A DNA stretch of 6,449 nucleotides from Chthoniobacter flavus (GCA_945903555.1 CAMDOJ010000100.1:1-6449), one strand, 5' to 3'. Shown: positions 1 to 6,303, counted from the first letter of the stretch. The notes: generated by a model not told the origin, from the letters alone. Translations and numbers: made by a program.

Positions 1-123
1 GGCTTTCCAGATGCGCCACTGGACACTGAGTCCGGAGTGCCTTGGATCGCGTATGCCAATGAAAACTTGGCCGCGCAAGCCCGGCCTGTATTGAATAAGA
101 TTCTGAAGCAATTCCTTGTATGA
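1..123 (+). CDS. 3' end of an unrecognised protein-coding gene
   Basis: An open frame runs from the first base to a TGA at 121-123, giving the last 40 residues of a protein that begins outside the window. The tail reads PWIAYANENLAAQ and ends in a basic, probably helical stretch, RPVLNKILKQFLV. I do not recognise the family. The stop overlaps the ATG of the next gene (ATGA at 120-123), the usual sign of translational coupling. That overlap, together with the absence of stops, is the main reason for calling this coding. Genes beside DUF374 acyltransferases often belong to envelope lipid pathways, but nothing in these 40 residues proves such a role. Confidence 0.6.
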   Translation, partial: GFPDAPLDTESGVPWIAYANENLAAQARPVLNKILKQFLV

Positions 124-752
124 ACCGCGAGCGCATACTCGCCCTCCTGGGCGCCACAATCTTGAAGACTCTTTTTATGACCCTTCGGATTCGCATTGTG
201 GACGAATCGGGTTTTCATAAAGATCTTTCCATCGACCCCGTGCTGTTTTGCTTTTGGCACAATCGCATCCTGGGAATCACCTTTGCGTTTCAGCGCATTT
301 ATCCCAAGCATCGGCGCGGTGTGACTGTCCTTACGAGTGCCAGTAAGGATGGAGAAATGCTCGCTCGTCTTGTGGCTGAATTTAAAATGCGATCTGTTCG
401 TGGGTCGAGTTCTCGAGGGGGCTCTCGAGCCTTGTTGGAGCTCATTCGACTTGTTCAATCTGGGAGAGATATTGCCATCACGCCGGATGGTCCGCGCGGT
501 CCACGCTACAGCCTTGGCCCGGGCGTCATCCAACTCGCCCAAACCACCGGGGCGAAGATCCTGCCTCTCCACGCTCAATTCTCTCGCTGTTTTCAAATGA
601 AAACCTGGGATGGCTTCATCATCCCGTTGCCATTTTCAAGAGTGTCGATCAATGTGGGGAGCCCGATACGTATTCCAGCGGAATCAACTAATACGGAATT
701 CGAGCACGAACGAAACCAACTGGAGGAAATTTTAAAACATGGTGCGGATTGA
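120..752 (+). CDS. DUF374-type lysophospholipid acyltransferase family protein
   Basis: This 210-residue protein matches the DUF374 branch of the LPLAT acyltransferase superfamily, which is expected to move an acyl chain from acyl-CoA or acyl-ACP to a lipid acceptor at the inner membrane. Visible landmarks are a hydrophobic N-terminus (about residues 6-22), the FCFWHNRILG box with the probable catalytic His47, TSASKDGE (72-79), RGSSSRGG (94-101) and TPDGPRGPR (121-129). These follow the order and spacing of the family, and the length is normal. The acceptor lipid cannot be read from sequence; a lipid A or glycerophospholipid role are both possible. The ATG overlaps the upstream stop, with only a weak GAAG upstream, so translation is probably coupled. 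The 3' end overlaps folD by 14 bp, implying one mRNA. Family assignment is firm; substrate is open. Confidence 0.88.
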   Translation: MNRERILALLGATILKTLFMTLRIRIVDESGFHKDLSIDPVLFCFWHNRILGITFAFQRIYPKHRRGVTVLTSASKDGEMLARLVAEFKMRSVRGSSSRGGSRALLELIRLVQSGRDIAITPDGPRGPRYSLGPGVIQLAQTTGAKILPLHAQFSRCFQMKTWDGFIIPLPFSRVSINVGSPIRIPAESTNTEFEHERNQLEEILKHGAD

Positions 753-1617
753 TGGAATCGCCGTTGCGGCGAAGGTAATGGAGGAAACCCGAATCAGGAT
801 TGCAGCGCTCGCTAAGCGTGGCATCACTCCTGGATTAGCAGTCGTGCTTGTCGGGGATGACCCCGCTTCGCGTGCCTATGTTCGCTCGAAAGACCGCAAA
901 GCTGCCGAACTGGGTTTGCATTCTGTAAAAAAGGAACTCAGCGCAGATACGACTCAGGCCGAACTCTTGGCTGTGGTCGCCGAGTTGAATGCCGATCCGT
1001 CCATCCACGGCATTCTCGTTCAGTCGCCGCCGCCGCCTCAGATTGACGAAGCGGAAATCGTAAAGGCGATCGACCCCCGCAAAGATGTGGACGGATTCCA
1101 CCCTGTGAATGTCGCCAAGTTGGCCATGGAAGATCCGACGGGATTTGTTCCCTGCACACCGCTTGGCTGCATTCGGCTTTTGATTGAAGCTGGGATCGAA
1201 ACTGCTGGACGTAAGGCCGTGGTGGTCGGGAGGAGTATGATCGTCGGCAAGCCCATGGCTCTCCTTCTAATGAAACGTGGACTGGGCGGCGACGCCACGG
1301 TGACCGTGGCACATTCCCGCACCCGAGACTTAGCCGCAGTGACGCGTGAGGCGGACATTGTTATCGCCGCGATCGGGCGTCCGAATTTTCTGGGAGCCGA
1401 CCACATTCGCGAAGGAGCCGTCGTGATCGATGTGGGCATCAATCGCATCGAGGATCCTTCCACTCCAAAAGGCTACCGCCTTGTCGGGGATGTGGATTAC
1501 GATGCGGTCGCGGATAAATGTGCGGCCATTACTCCTGTGCCAGGGGGCGTAGGGCCAATGACCATCGCGATGCTGATGTCGAATTGCGTCTCGGCCGCAG
1601 AGCGATTAAACGCTTGA
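739..1617 (+). CDS. folD: FolD, methylenetetrahydrofolate dehydrogenase / methenyltetrahydrofolate cyclohydrolase
   Basis: FolD oxidises 5,10-methylene-THF to methenyl-THF with NADP+ and hydrolyses it to 10-formyl-THF in the cytosol, feeding purine and formyl-Met synthesis. The 292-residue product has normal length. The YxxxK catalytic pair is Tyr47/Lys51 (RAYVRSKDRK). Gln95 and Asp118 (in KDVDGFHP) match the other active-site residues. The nucleotide-binding loop GRSMIVGKP is at 164-172, and the C-terminal signature ITPVPGGVGPMT is intact. The strip after Gln95 reads SPPPP, where the family usually has LPLP. The ATG at 739 lies 12 nt after a good GGAGG (722-726) inside the upstream gene, which supports this start despite the 14-bp overlap. 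The gene ends 47 bp from the convergent TrhO-RluA gene. Function is certain. Confidence 0.98.
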   Translation: MVRIDGIAVAAKVMEETRIRIAALAKRGITPGLAVVLVGDDPASRAYVRSKDRKAAELGLHSVKKELSADTTQAELLAVVAELNADPSIHGILVQSPPPPQIDEAEIVKAIDPRKDVDGFHPVNVAKLAMEDPTGFVPCTPLGCIRLLIEAGIETAGRKAVVVGRSMIVGKPMALLLMKRGLGGDATVTVAHSRTRDLAAVTREADIVIAAIGRPNFLGADHIREGAVVIDVGINRIEDPSTPKGYRLVGDVDYDAVADKCAAITPVPGGVGPMTIAMLMSNCVSAAERLNA

Positions 1618-1623
1618 TCACAT

Positions 1624-1644
1624 TTTGATGCCCCCGGCATTGAA
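1624..1644. terminator. Small hairpin between convergent genes, possible weak bidirectional terminator
   Basis: ATGCC (1628-1632) and GGCAT (1636-1640) form a 5-bp stem around CCC. In RNA the stem can be lengthened by two G-U wobbles and two A-U pairs to 1624-1644. It lies centrally in the 47-bp gap between the folD stop and the stop of the minus-strand fusion gene. Neither side has a proper U-tract, so intrinsic termination would be inefficient. Position is the main argument. Confidence 0.25.
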
Positions 1645-1664
1645 GCTAAGAAGCAATTGGCAAA

Positions 1665-3476
1665 TCATGGGATAGCCCAACGCGGAAAGTCTGACTCAAA
1701 AGTGATTCTCTGATGACTTAACGGGTGCGTGAAAGCGAGCTTCCAAGCATGTAGGTTCAGCGGCGGATCGTCGACCGATAGCGTTTGGCGCGAAGTCAAA
1801 TTCTGGTCGGCTTGATAAAGAGGATCCCCCACGACTGGCGTCCCCATGTGCCAGAGGTGAACTCTTATTTGATTCGTTCGACCCGTGAGGGGCATGGCTT
1901 CTAGGATCGTTGTTCCATCGGAGAGATGTTCGCGCACCCGAAACTCCGTACGGGAGGGCATGCCATGAATGAGGTCTACGATCCGCCCCCCGCCATCAAC
2001 TGGGGAAGTGCTAATGGGGGCATCACAAAAGAAATGCGTCCCCGCAGGATGACCAAGCACACGAACAAGATATGTTTTTTCTACCTCGCCACGCTCAAAT
2101 TGAGGTTGGAGGAGTTTTGCAAAATGCCGCGTGCGCGAAAAAACAACGATCCCGGTTGTGTTGGCATCCAACCGATGAGCCGGACGCGGTTTTTGGGGAT
2201 GGTAAACTTTTTGAAGAAGGGACTGGAGGGAGTTGAGATTGAATCGCCCGCTTGGATGCACGGGGAGCGGGGCGGGCTTATTTACTACGATGATGGCCTC
2301 ATCCTCGTGAAGGAAGCGAATATCGGGATTCACATCCGGCTCGATGGTCGACGGAAGCTTGCGGAAGTAACGCTCACCGGAGCGCACGATTTGCTCCGGA
2401 TCCACAGGATTTTTATCACGTCCAAGAAGATGTTTGTTTTGAAAAATCTGCCCCCATTTCTCAGGCTCCGAGTGAGAAAATATCGCCCCCAAGGCTGCCA
2501 AAATGGTCTGTCCATCTTGATCCAAGGGAATAGTCAGTGGGCGGAAATTATCGTAGGCCGTACTTCCTGGAAGCGGCGTTGCGGCTTGCCTGACGGCCGA
2601 TTCCCTCATCTCGATGCGGGCGGCCATTTGTTCGGCTCGTGTCTGGAAGCAGTATGGACAGGATTTGTCTGGCACATAGCGTTCATCTCTCTGGTCGGCT
2701 TCCGAGAGCGGGCTGAGGCATTTAAAGCACTGCATCGTCTCGGTCTCGCGGAGAGCGGGATCCACTCCGACACGTTGATCAAAAACAAAGCACTCTCCAT
2801 CGTAATGAGCGCCTCCGCATTCCTCAAAATACTTCAAGATGCCGCCATCAAGTTGGTAGATCTCACGAAAGCCTTCCCTTTCCATGTAGGGGCCAGCCTT
2901 TTCACAGCGGATGCCGCCTGTGCAGAACATTACGATTGGCTCGTCCTTGAGAGATTCTGGAAAACGTTCCACCGCCTGAGGAAAATCTCGAAAGTGATCA
3001 ATGCCCGCTGGGAGTGCCCCTCGAAAGGTTCCTAGCTTGATCTCATAGTCGTTACGGGTATCCAGCAGTGTGATGCGGCGTCCCTCATCGAGCCATTGCT
3101 TGAGCGTGGCGGGAGGGAGTTTCGGCGACGTGCGCCGGGCGGGGTTGATCCAATCCACCCCAAAGGCGATGATTTCTTTTTTGATCCTCACGAGCATTCG
3201 CGAGAAGGGTTGGTGGTCGCTTTCACTCGTTTTGACTGCAAGGCCCTCCAATCCCTGAATGCTCCTCAACTCCGCTAGAAGGAGATCAATTTCTGCTGAA
3301 CCTCCCGCGACAAAGAGATTAATTCCCTCCATACTGATCAGAATCGTGCCCTTCAATCCCCATCCCCTGCAGAGGCTCAGAAGGCGCTGGCGGAGTGACT
3401 TGAGATCGGTCAACTCCGCGAAGCGGTAAGCCGCAATGTTCGTGATTGGGATTGAGTGCAGAACTGTCGCAGACAT
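1665..3476 (-). CDS. Fusion protein: TrhO-type rhodanese tRNA U34 hydroxylase plus RluA-family pseudouridine synthase
   Basis: This 603-residue protein carries two complete RNA-modifying enzymes. Residues about 1-110 are the TrhO N-terminal domain (GTILISMEGIN at 43-53). A rhodanese domain (about 120-225) has LLDTRNDYE and the active-site loop CTGGIRC with Cys185. The typical TrhO tail follows, with four cysteines (250, 253, 273, 276) in CxxC pairs that may bind zinc. Next comes an S4-like segment (about 320-372), then the RluA catalytic domain: NKPAPLPVHPSG (from 399), HRLDANTTG with catalytic Asp437, and GRTNQIRVHL (532-541). TrhO makes 5-hydroxyuridine at tRNA position 34; RluA-family enzymes isomerise uridine in tRNA or rRNA. 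The joint target is not known. The frame is open upstream to 3554 inside uppS. I chose the ATG at 3476 because the TrhO homology starts there and a GGTGGAG precedes it. It follows uppS by 7 bp and is probably co-transcribed. Confidence 0.92.
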   Translation of the reverse strand: MSATVLHSIPITNIAAYRFAELTDLKSLRQRLLSLCRGWGLKGTILISMEGINLFVAGGSAEIDLLLAELRSIQGLEGLAVKTSESDHQPFSRMLVRIKKEIIAFGVDWINPARRTSPKLPPATLKQWLDEGRRITLLDTRNDYEIKLGTFRGALPAGIDHFRDFPQAVERFPESLKDEPIVMFCTGGIRCEKAGPYMEREGFREIYQLDGGILKYFEECGGAHYDGECFVFDQRVGVDPALRETETMQCFKCLSPLSEADQRDERYVPDKSCPYCFQTRAEQMAARIEMRESAVRQAATPLPGSTAYDNFRPLTIPLDQDGQTILAALGAIFSHSEPEKWGQIFQNKHLLGRDKNPVDPEQIVRSGERYFRKLPSTIEPDVNPDIRFLHEDEAIIVVNKPAPLPVHPSGRFNLNSLQSLLQKVYHPQKPRPAHRLDANTTGIVVFSRTRHFAKLLQPQFERGEVEKTYLVRVLGHPAGTHFFCDAPISTSPVDGGGRIVDLIHGMPSRTEFRVREHLSDGTTILEAMPLTGRTNQIRVHLWHMGTPVVGDPLYQADQNLTSRQTLSVDDPPLNLHAWKLAFTHPLSHQRITFESDFPRWAIP

Positions 3477-3483
3477 AGCAAAC

Positions 3484-4191
3484 TCACACTCCACCATACC
3501 GTCGAGAACGTGATCGAAAATCCTCCAGAGCCGCAAGAAAATCTTCCTTCTCAAATTCCGGCCAGAATTTTTTTGTCACATGGATCTCCGTGTAGCTGAG
3601 TTGCCAGAGGAGAAAATTAGAGATTCGCATTTCGCCGGAGGTTCGGATCAGGAGATCGGGATCGGGAATTCCAGCGGTATCCAAGCGGGCGTCGAAAATC
3701 TCAGGGGTGATATCCTCCTCGCGGAGTGCACCGGCGGCAACATCGCGAGTGATGGATTTAACGGCATCCATGATTTCCGTCCGACTGCTGTAGTTGATAG
3801 CGAGCACAAGGTGAAGTCGGGTATTTGAGGCCGTGGCCGCCATCACCTCCTGCAGCTTGCGTTGGCAGACGGAGGGCAGTTCCTTGCGTCGTCCGATGTG
3901 ATGAAGGCGAATGCCCTCCCGCACCATTTCGTCCCGCTTTTGGTTAAGGAATTTCTCAAGCAAAAGCATGAGTCCATTGACCTCGAGCGCAGGACGCTTC
4001 CAGTTCTCCGACGAGAAAGCGTAGAGTGTGAGATATTGCACCCCCGTGTCGAGGCAGGCCTGAACGCAGCGCTCAATCGCCTTCGACCCAGCCTCGTGGC
4101 CGACTAGGCGAGGCAGTCCACGCTGCTGCGCCCAGCGTCCATTGCCGTCCATGATGACGGCAACGTGTTTGGGGGTTTCGCTCACAATCAA
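3484..4191 (-). CDS. uppS: UppS, undecaprenyl diphosphate synthase (cis-prenyltransferase)
   Basis: UppS condenses eight isopentenyl diphosphates onto farnesyl diphosphate to make the C55 lipid carrier for peptidoglycan and other surface polymers. The 235-residue protein keeps the catalytic set at a constant offset of 11 from E. coli UppS: Asp15 (VIMDGNGRW), His32, Asn63 (FSSENW), Arg183, Arg189, Ser191 (RTSGEMRISNFLLWQ) and Glu202. NYSSR (133-137) replaces the commoner NYGGR or NYGSR. The first codon at 4191 is TTG, giving a TTGA overlap with the purA stop. A GTG two codons downstream (4185) is an equally possible start, because no Shine-Dalgarno is visible for either. Translation is therefore probably coupled to purA. 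Related family members make dehydrodolichyl or shorter cis-prenyls, but this architecture is standard bacterial UppS. Confidence 0.96.
   Translation of the reverse strand: MIVSETPKHVAVIMDGNGRWAQQRGLPRLVGHEAGSKAIERCVQACLDTGVQYLTLYAFSSENWKRPALEVNGLMLLLEKFLNQKRDEMVREGIRLHHIGRRKELPSVCQRKLQEVMAATASNTRLHLVLAINYSSRTEIMDAVKSITRDVAAGALREEDITPEIFDARLDTAGIPDPDLLIRTSGEMRISNFLLWQLSYTEIHVTKKFWPEFEKEDFLAALEDFRSRSRRYGGV
3489..3495 (-). promoter_or_regulatory. Ribosome binding site that supports the 3476 start of the fusion gene
   Basis: Read on the minus strand, GGTGGAG lies at 3495-3489, ending 12 nt before the ATG at 3476. It sits in the last codons of uppS. It argues for initiation at 3476 rather than at the in-frame upstream ATGs at 3497 or 3554. 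The spacing is on the long side. Confidence 0.45.
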
Positions 4192-5456
4192 AGTCGGATC
4201 GTTTGAGCGCGGCCTGGCCCGATGCTCACGATCGAAAGTTTCGCGCCCGTGAGTTCTGATATTTTTTTAACATAGGTGCGGGCTTTGGGCGGAAGTTCCG
4301 AGAATTTGCGGGCCTTTTCCGTGCCCTTTAACCAACCTGGCAATTCGATGTAAACTGGTTCACATCGAGCGAGGTCATCGCTATCAGTCGGCGGAAAATC
4401 AATCACCTTGCCATCGAGTCGGTAGGCGACACAGATGTGAATGGTTTCAACGCCATCGAGTCCGTCGAGGTTCGTGATGGCGATTTTGTCGATGCCATTC
4501 ACCATCGTCGAGTAGCGTGTCGATACCGCATCGAACCAACCACAACGGCGGGCACGTCCTGTGGTGGCGCCGTATTCGCGCCCCATGGCGTGGAGGGTGT
4601 CGCTCAGGCCTTGATCCTCTGTGGCAAATGGCCCTTCACCCACGCGGGTGGTGTAAGCTTTCATCACTCCGAGAACGGAGTCGATCCGGTGTGGCGGAAC
4701 ACCACTCCCTGTGGAGGCTCCCCCAGCCGTCGTATTCGAACTCGTCACAAAGGGATATGTGCCGTGGTCGATGTCGAGGAAGGTTCCTTGAGCACCTTCA
4801 AAGAGCAGGCTTTGTTTCAACTCCAAAGCGCGGTGCAGAAATATGACGGTATTGGTAACAAATGGCCGAAGCTTCTCGCCGGCGGCGAGGTAATCTTGGA
4901 GGATTTTTTTACCATTGAGGGGCGCGAGGCCGTGACTCTTGAGGATCTCGTTGTTCTCCTTGACGCGTTGCGTGAGTTTTGCAGTGAAGACTTCCGGGCG
5001 CATGAGATCGGCCATGCGAAGACCGGTGCGTGAGGCTTTATCGGCGTAAGCAGGTCCGATACCCCGCTTCGTAGTGCCGATTTTTTTGGTTCCTTTTTGA
5101 ACCTCGCGCAACTCATCAAGCGAACGATGGTAAGGCAAAACAAGATGTGCCGCATCGCTGATAAGAAGGTTCTTTCCGACCTTAATTCCACGCGCCAAGA
5201 GTCCGTCGATTTCCCCAACAAGGGAGACTGGATCGATCACGACACCATTGCCAATGACGCATGTTTTTGACCGCCGAAGGATGCCGGAGGGGATGAGATG
5301 GAGAACGTATTTCTCTCCACCGATAACGATCGTGTGTCCGGCATTATTCCCTCCTTGGCTGCGAACGACGATGTCAGCCTCATCCGTGAGAAAATCGATA
5401 ATCTTCCCTTTTCCTTCGTCACCCCACTGCGCTCCGACAAGTATTGTATTTGGCAT
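4188..5456 (-). CDS. purA: PurA, adenylosuccinate synthetase
   Basis: PurA couples GTP hydrolysis to joining IMP and aspartate into adenylosuccinate, the first committed step from IMP to AMP in the cytosol. The 422-residue length is typical. Catalytic Asp13 (in GAQWGDEGKGK) and His41 (in QGGNNAGHT) sit at the same positions as in the E. coli enzyme. IMP- and GTP-site signatures are also intact: TTKRGIGPAY (128-137), FEGAQG (219-224), TRVGEGPFATE (270-280), GATTGRARRCGW (296-307) and the terminal SIGPGRAQT. The ATG at 5456 gives the expected N-terminus. No clear Shine-Dalgarno precedes it; the preceding bases are a T-run. It is the first gene of the purA-uppS-fusion group, with 192 bp of non-coding DNA upstream. 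Confidence 0.98.
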   Translation of the reverse strand: MPNTILVGAQWGDEGKGKIIDFLTDEADIVVRSQGGNNAGHTIVIGGEKYVLHLIPSGILRRSKTCVIGNGVVIDPVSLVGEIDGLLARGIKVGKNLLISDAAHLVLPYHRSLDELREVQKGTKKIGTTKRGIGPAYADKASRTGLRMADLMRPEVFTAKLTQRVKENNEILKSHGLAPLNGKKILQDYLAAGEKLRPFVTNTVIFLHRALELKQSLLFEGAQGTFLDIDHGTYPFVTSSNTTAGGASTGSGVPPHRIDSVLGVMKAYTTRVGEGPFATEDQGLSDTLHAMGREYGATTGRARRCGWFDAVSTRYSTMVNGIDKIAITNLDGLDGVETIHICVAYRLDGKVIDFPPTDSDDLARCEPVYIELPGWLKGTEKARKFSELPPKARTYVKKISELTGAKLSIVSIGPGRAQTIRL

Positions 5457-5504
5457 AAAAAATGAACTTGTAGCTTTGAGTTTGTGGTGAGGACTGACAA
5501 GTGA

Positions 5505-5533
5505 ATTCTACCCTTACTCACGGACATGAGTGA
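5505..5533 (-). promoter_or_regulatory. Weak candidate promoter for purA with an internal inverted repeat
   Basis: On the minus strand TAGAAT (5510-5505) matches the -10 consensus at five of six bases and would place the transcript start about 42 nt before the purA ATG. The -35 region 17-18 bp upstream is poor (at best three of six). An inverted repeat with 5-bp arms, ACTCA-6-TGAGT (5516-5531), lies between the two boxes, where a repressor could bind. It does not resemble the E. coli PurR operator. This is suggestive only. Confidence 0.2.
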
Positions 5534-5621
5534 CCTTGATCGGTTTGCCAAAGACACTGCGCACGATAACCGTGTCGATCTATCAGTGGGCTGCGACCGG
5601 TGCCTGCAAACACCAAAAGCC

Positions 5622-5635
5622 TCCTGCGCGCAGGA
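5622..5635 (-). terminator. Perfect 14-bp palindrome after the toxin gene, possible terminator
   Basis: TCCTGCGCGCAGGA is its own reverse complement. It begins 13 bp after the stop of the Doc-like toxin gene. As RNA it would fold into a 5-bp GC-rich stem with a CGCG loop. On the minus strand it is followed by GGCTTTTGG, a short broken U-tract, so termination would be partial. A binding site for a dimeric protein is the alternative reading. Confidence 0.4.
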
Positions 5636-5648
5636 ATCCTTTACGATC

Positions 5649-6041
5649 TCACGTCTCTATCGGAACGGAATTGCGCTCCAACCAAGCGGCATAATCTGCC
5701 TCGGTGGAATGGCTCGCAGCCAGTGCGAGGGTTTCGAGAACAGCCTCCTCCTCTGTGGCTTCAAAAGAAAATCCATTTGCGCCAAGAAAAATGTAGGCCG
5801 CCATAAACCCGATGCGCTTGTTGCCATCGAGAAAAGGATGGTTCTTGACAAGCCCAACAGCATACGAAGCAGCTAACTCGAAAACAGAGGGCTTACCATA
5901 TGCTAAAAGGTTTTTTGGCTTGTTGATTGCAGAATCCAGAAGCCCTTCATCCCTAATTCCTGATAAACCTCCAAATCGATCAAGCAATTCTGTTTGAACT
6001 GCAAGCAGAACGGGGCGCTCAATCCAGTTCGGTTCGCTCAT
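5649..6041 (-). CDS. Doc-like toxin (Fic/Doc fold, death-on-curing family)
   Basis: The 130-residue protein has the length and motifs of Doc toxins of type II toxin-antitoxin systems. The N-terminal GGLSGIRDEGLLDSAI block (24-39) is typical of the family. The core motif HPFLDGNKR runs from His68 to Arg76 with His68, Phe70, Asp72, Asn74, Lys75 and Arg76, followed by a long hydrophobic helix. Phage P1 Doc phosphorylates EF-Tu and stops translation, whereas classical Fic enzymes AMPylate and carry GNGR. Here the motif has the Fic-like DG together with the Doc-like NKR, so a kinase-type activity is inferred but not shown. The ATG overlaps the antitoxin stop (ATGA, 6038-6041) and lacks its own Shine-Dalgarno, so its translation should depend on the antitoxin frame. 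Confidence 0.93.
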   Translation of the reverse strand: MSEPNWIERPVLLAVQTELLDRFGGLSGIRDEGLLDSAINKPKNLLAYGKPSVFELAASYAVGLVKNHPFLDGNKRIGFMAAYIFLGANGFSFEATEEEAVLETLALAASHSTEADYAAWLERNSVPIET

Positions 6042-6268
6042 TTTGCGAGTTCGCGTAGAGCGTTGCGATAGCGTTGCATGCCCTTATCAGCGATTTCCAT
6101 CATATTTTTAAACCCAGGCTTCTCGGGCGTGACACGCAGCGAGCACTCCGGCGACTCAGTAAAATACAGGATCGTTCCCTCCTCCGCTTTAAGCTGTTGC
6201 AAAGCCTCCTTGGGAAGAACCACACCTAGGGAATTACCGATTTTGCGGACTTTGGATTGAGCGATCAT
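6038..6268 (-). CDS. AbrB/MazE-family antitoxin
   Basis: This 76-residue protein begins with a SpoVT/AbrB DNA-binding hairpin (about residues 3-45). Its signature is KVRKIGNSLGVVLPKEAL (6-23), as in MazE and other AbrB-type antitoxins. Such proteins dimerise by strand swapping, bind palindromes in their own promoter, and neutralise the toxin with a flexible C-terminus. Here residues about 46-76 form a charged tail that probably becomes helical on binding (IADKGMQRYRNALRELAK). It is encoded directly before the Doc-like toxin, with a 4-bp overlap, in the usual antitoxin-first order. No Shine-Dalgarno precedes the ATG at 6268, and the predicted transcription start falls at about that codon, so it may be read from a leaderless mRNA. 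P1 Doc is paired with Phd, which has a different fold. Confidence 0.92.
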   Translation of the reverse strand: MIAQSKVRKIGNSLGVVLPKEALQQLKAEEGTILYFTESPECSLRVTPEKPGFKNMMEIADKGMQRYRNALRELAK

Positions 6269-6270
6269 GG

Positions 6271-6303
6271 AATAACTTTAGTTATTACATTTGCACATGT
6301 CAA
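6271..6303 (-). promoter_or_regulatory. Toxin-antitoxin promoter overlapped by a palindromic operator
   Basis: On the minus strand a perfect TTGACA (-35, 6303-6298) is followed by an exact 17-bp spacer and TAAAGT (-10, 6280-6275, four of six). The -10 box lies within the inverted repeat AATAACT-2-AGTTATT (6271-6286), with 7-bp arms. A second, bulged inverted repeat, ATTTG-7-CAAAT (6289-6305), covers the -35 box. An AbrB-type antitoxin bound here would block RNA polymerase, the standard autoregulation of type II systems. Expected transcription start is about 6268, the first base of the antitoxin ATG. Confidence 0.65.

Noticed and set aside
938..1463. Minus-strand frames inside folD (124 and 141 codons)
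   Set aside because: Arginine/serine/proline-rich shadow products with no motifs; folD is unambiguous here.
1926..3035. 369-codon open frame on the plus strand opposite the TrhO-RluA gene
   Set aside because: It is exactly in register with the antisense codons of a gene with strong motifs, and it stays open because that gene uses no TTA, CTA or TCA there. The product has no recognisable domain.
4437..5033. 198-codon plus-strand frame opposite purA
   Set aside because: In-register antisense shadow of a certain gene; no motif and no plausible start context.
5562..5574. CACG-5-CGTG inverted repeat with nearby GTTAT, considered as an integron attC site for a toxin-antitoxin cassette
   Set aside because: The arms are only 4 bp, and there is no pair of RYYYAAC/GTTRRRY core sites flanking the toxin-antitoxin genes.
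5457..5648. Possible purine riboswitch or PurR box before purA
   Set aside because: I saw no conserved riboswitch core or E. coli-type PurR palindrome, only a weak -10 box and a 5-bp-arm inverted repeat.
5526..5876. 116-codon plus-strand frame across the toxin-purA gap
   Set aside because: Most of it lies antisense to the Doc-like gene in the same register, and the product resembles no known family.
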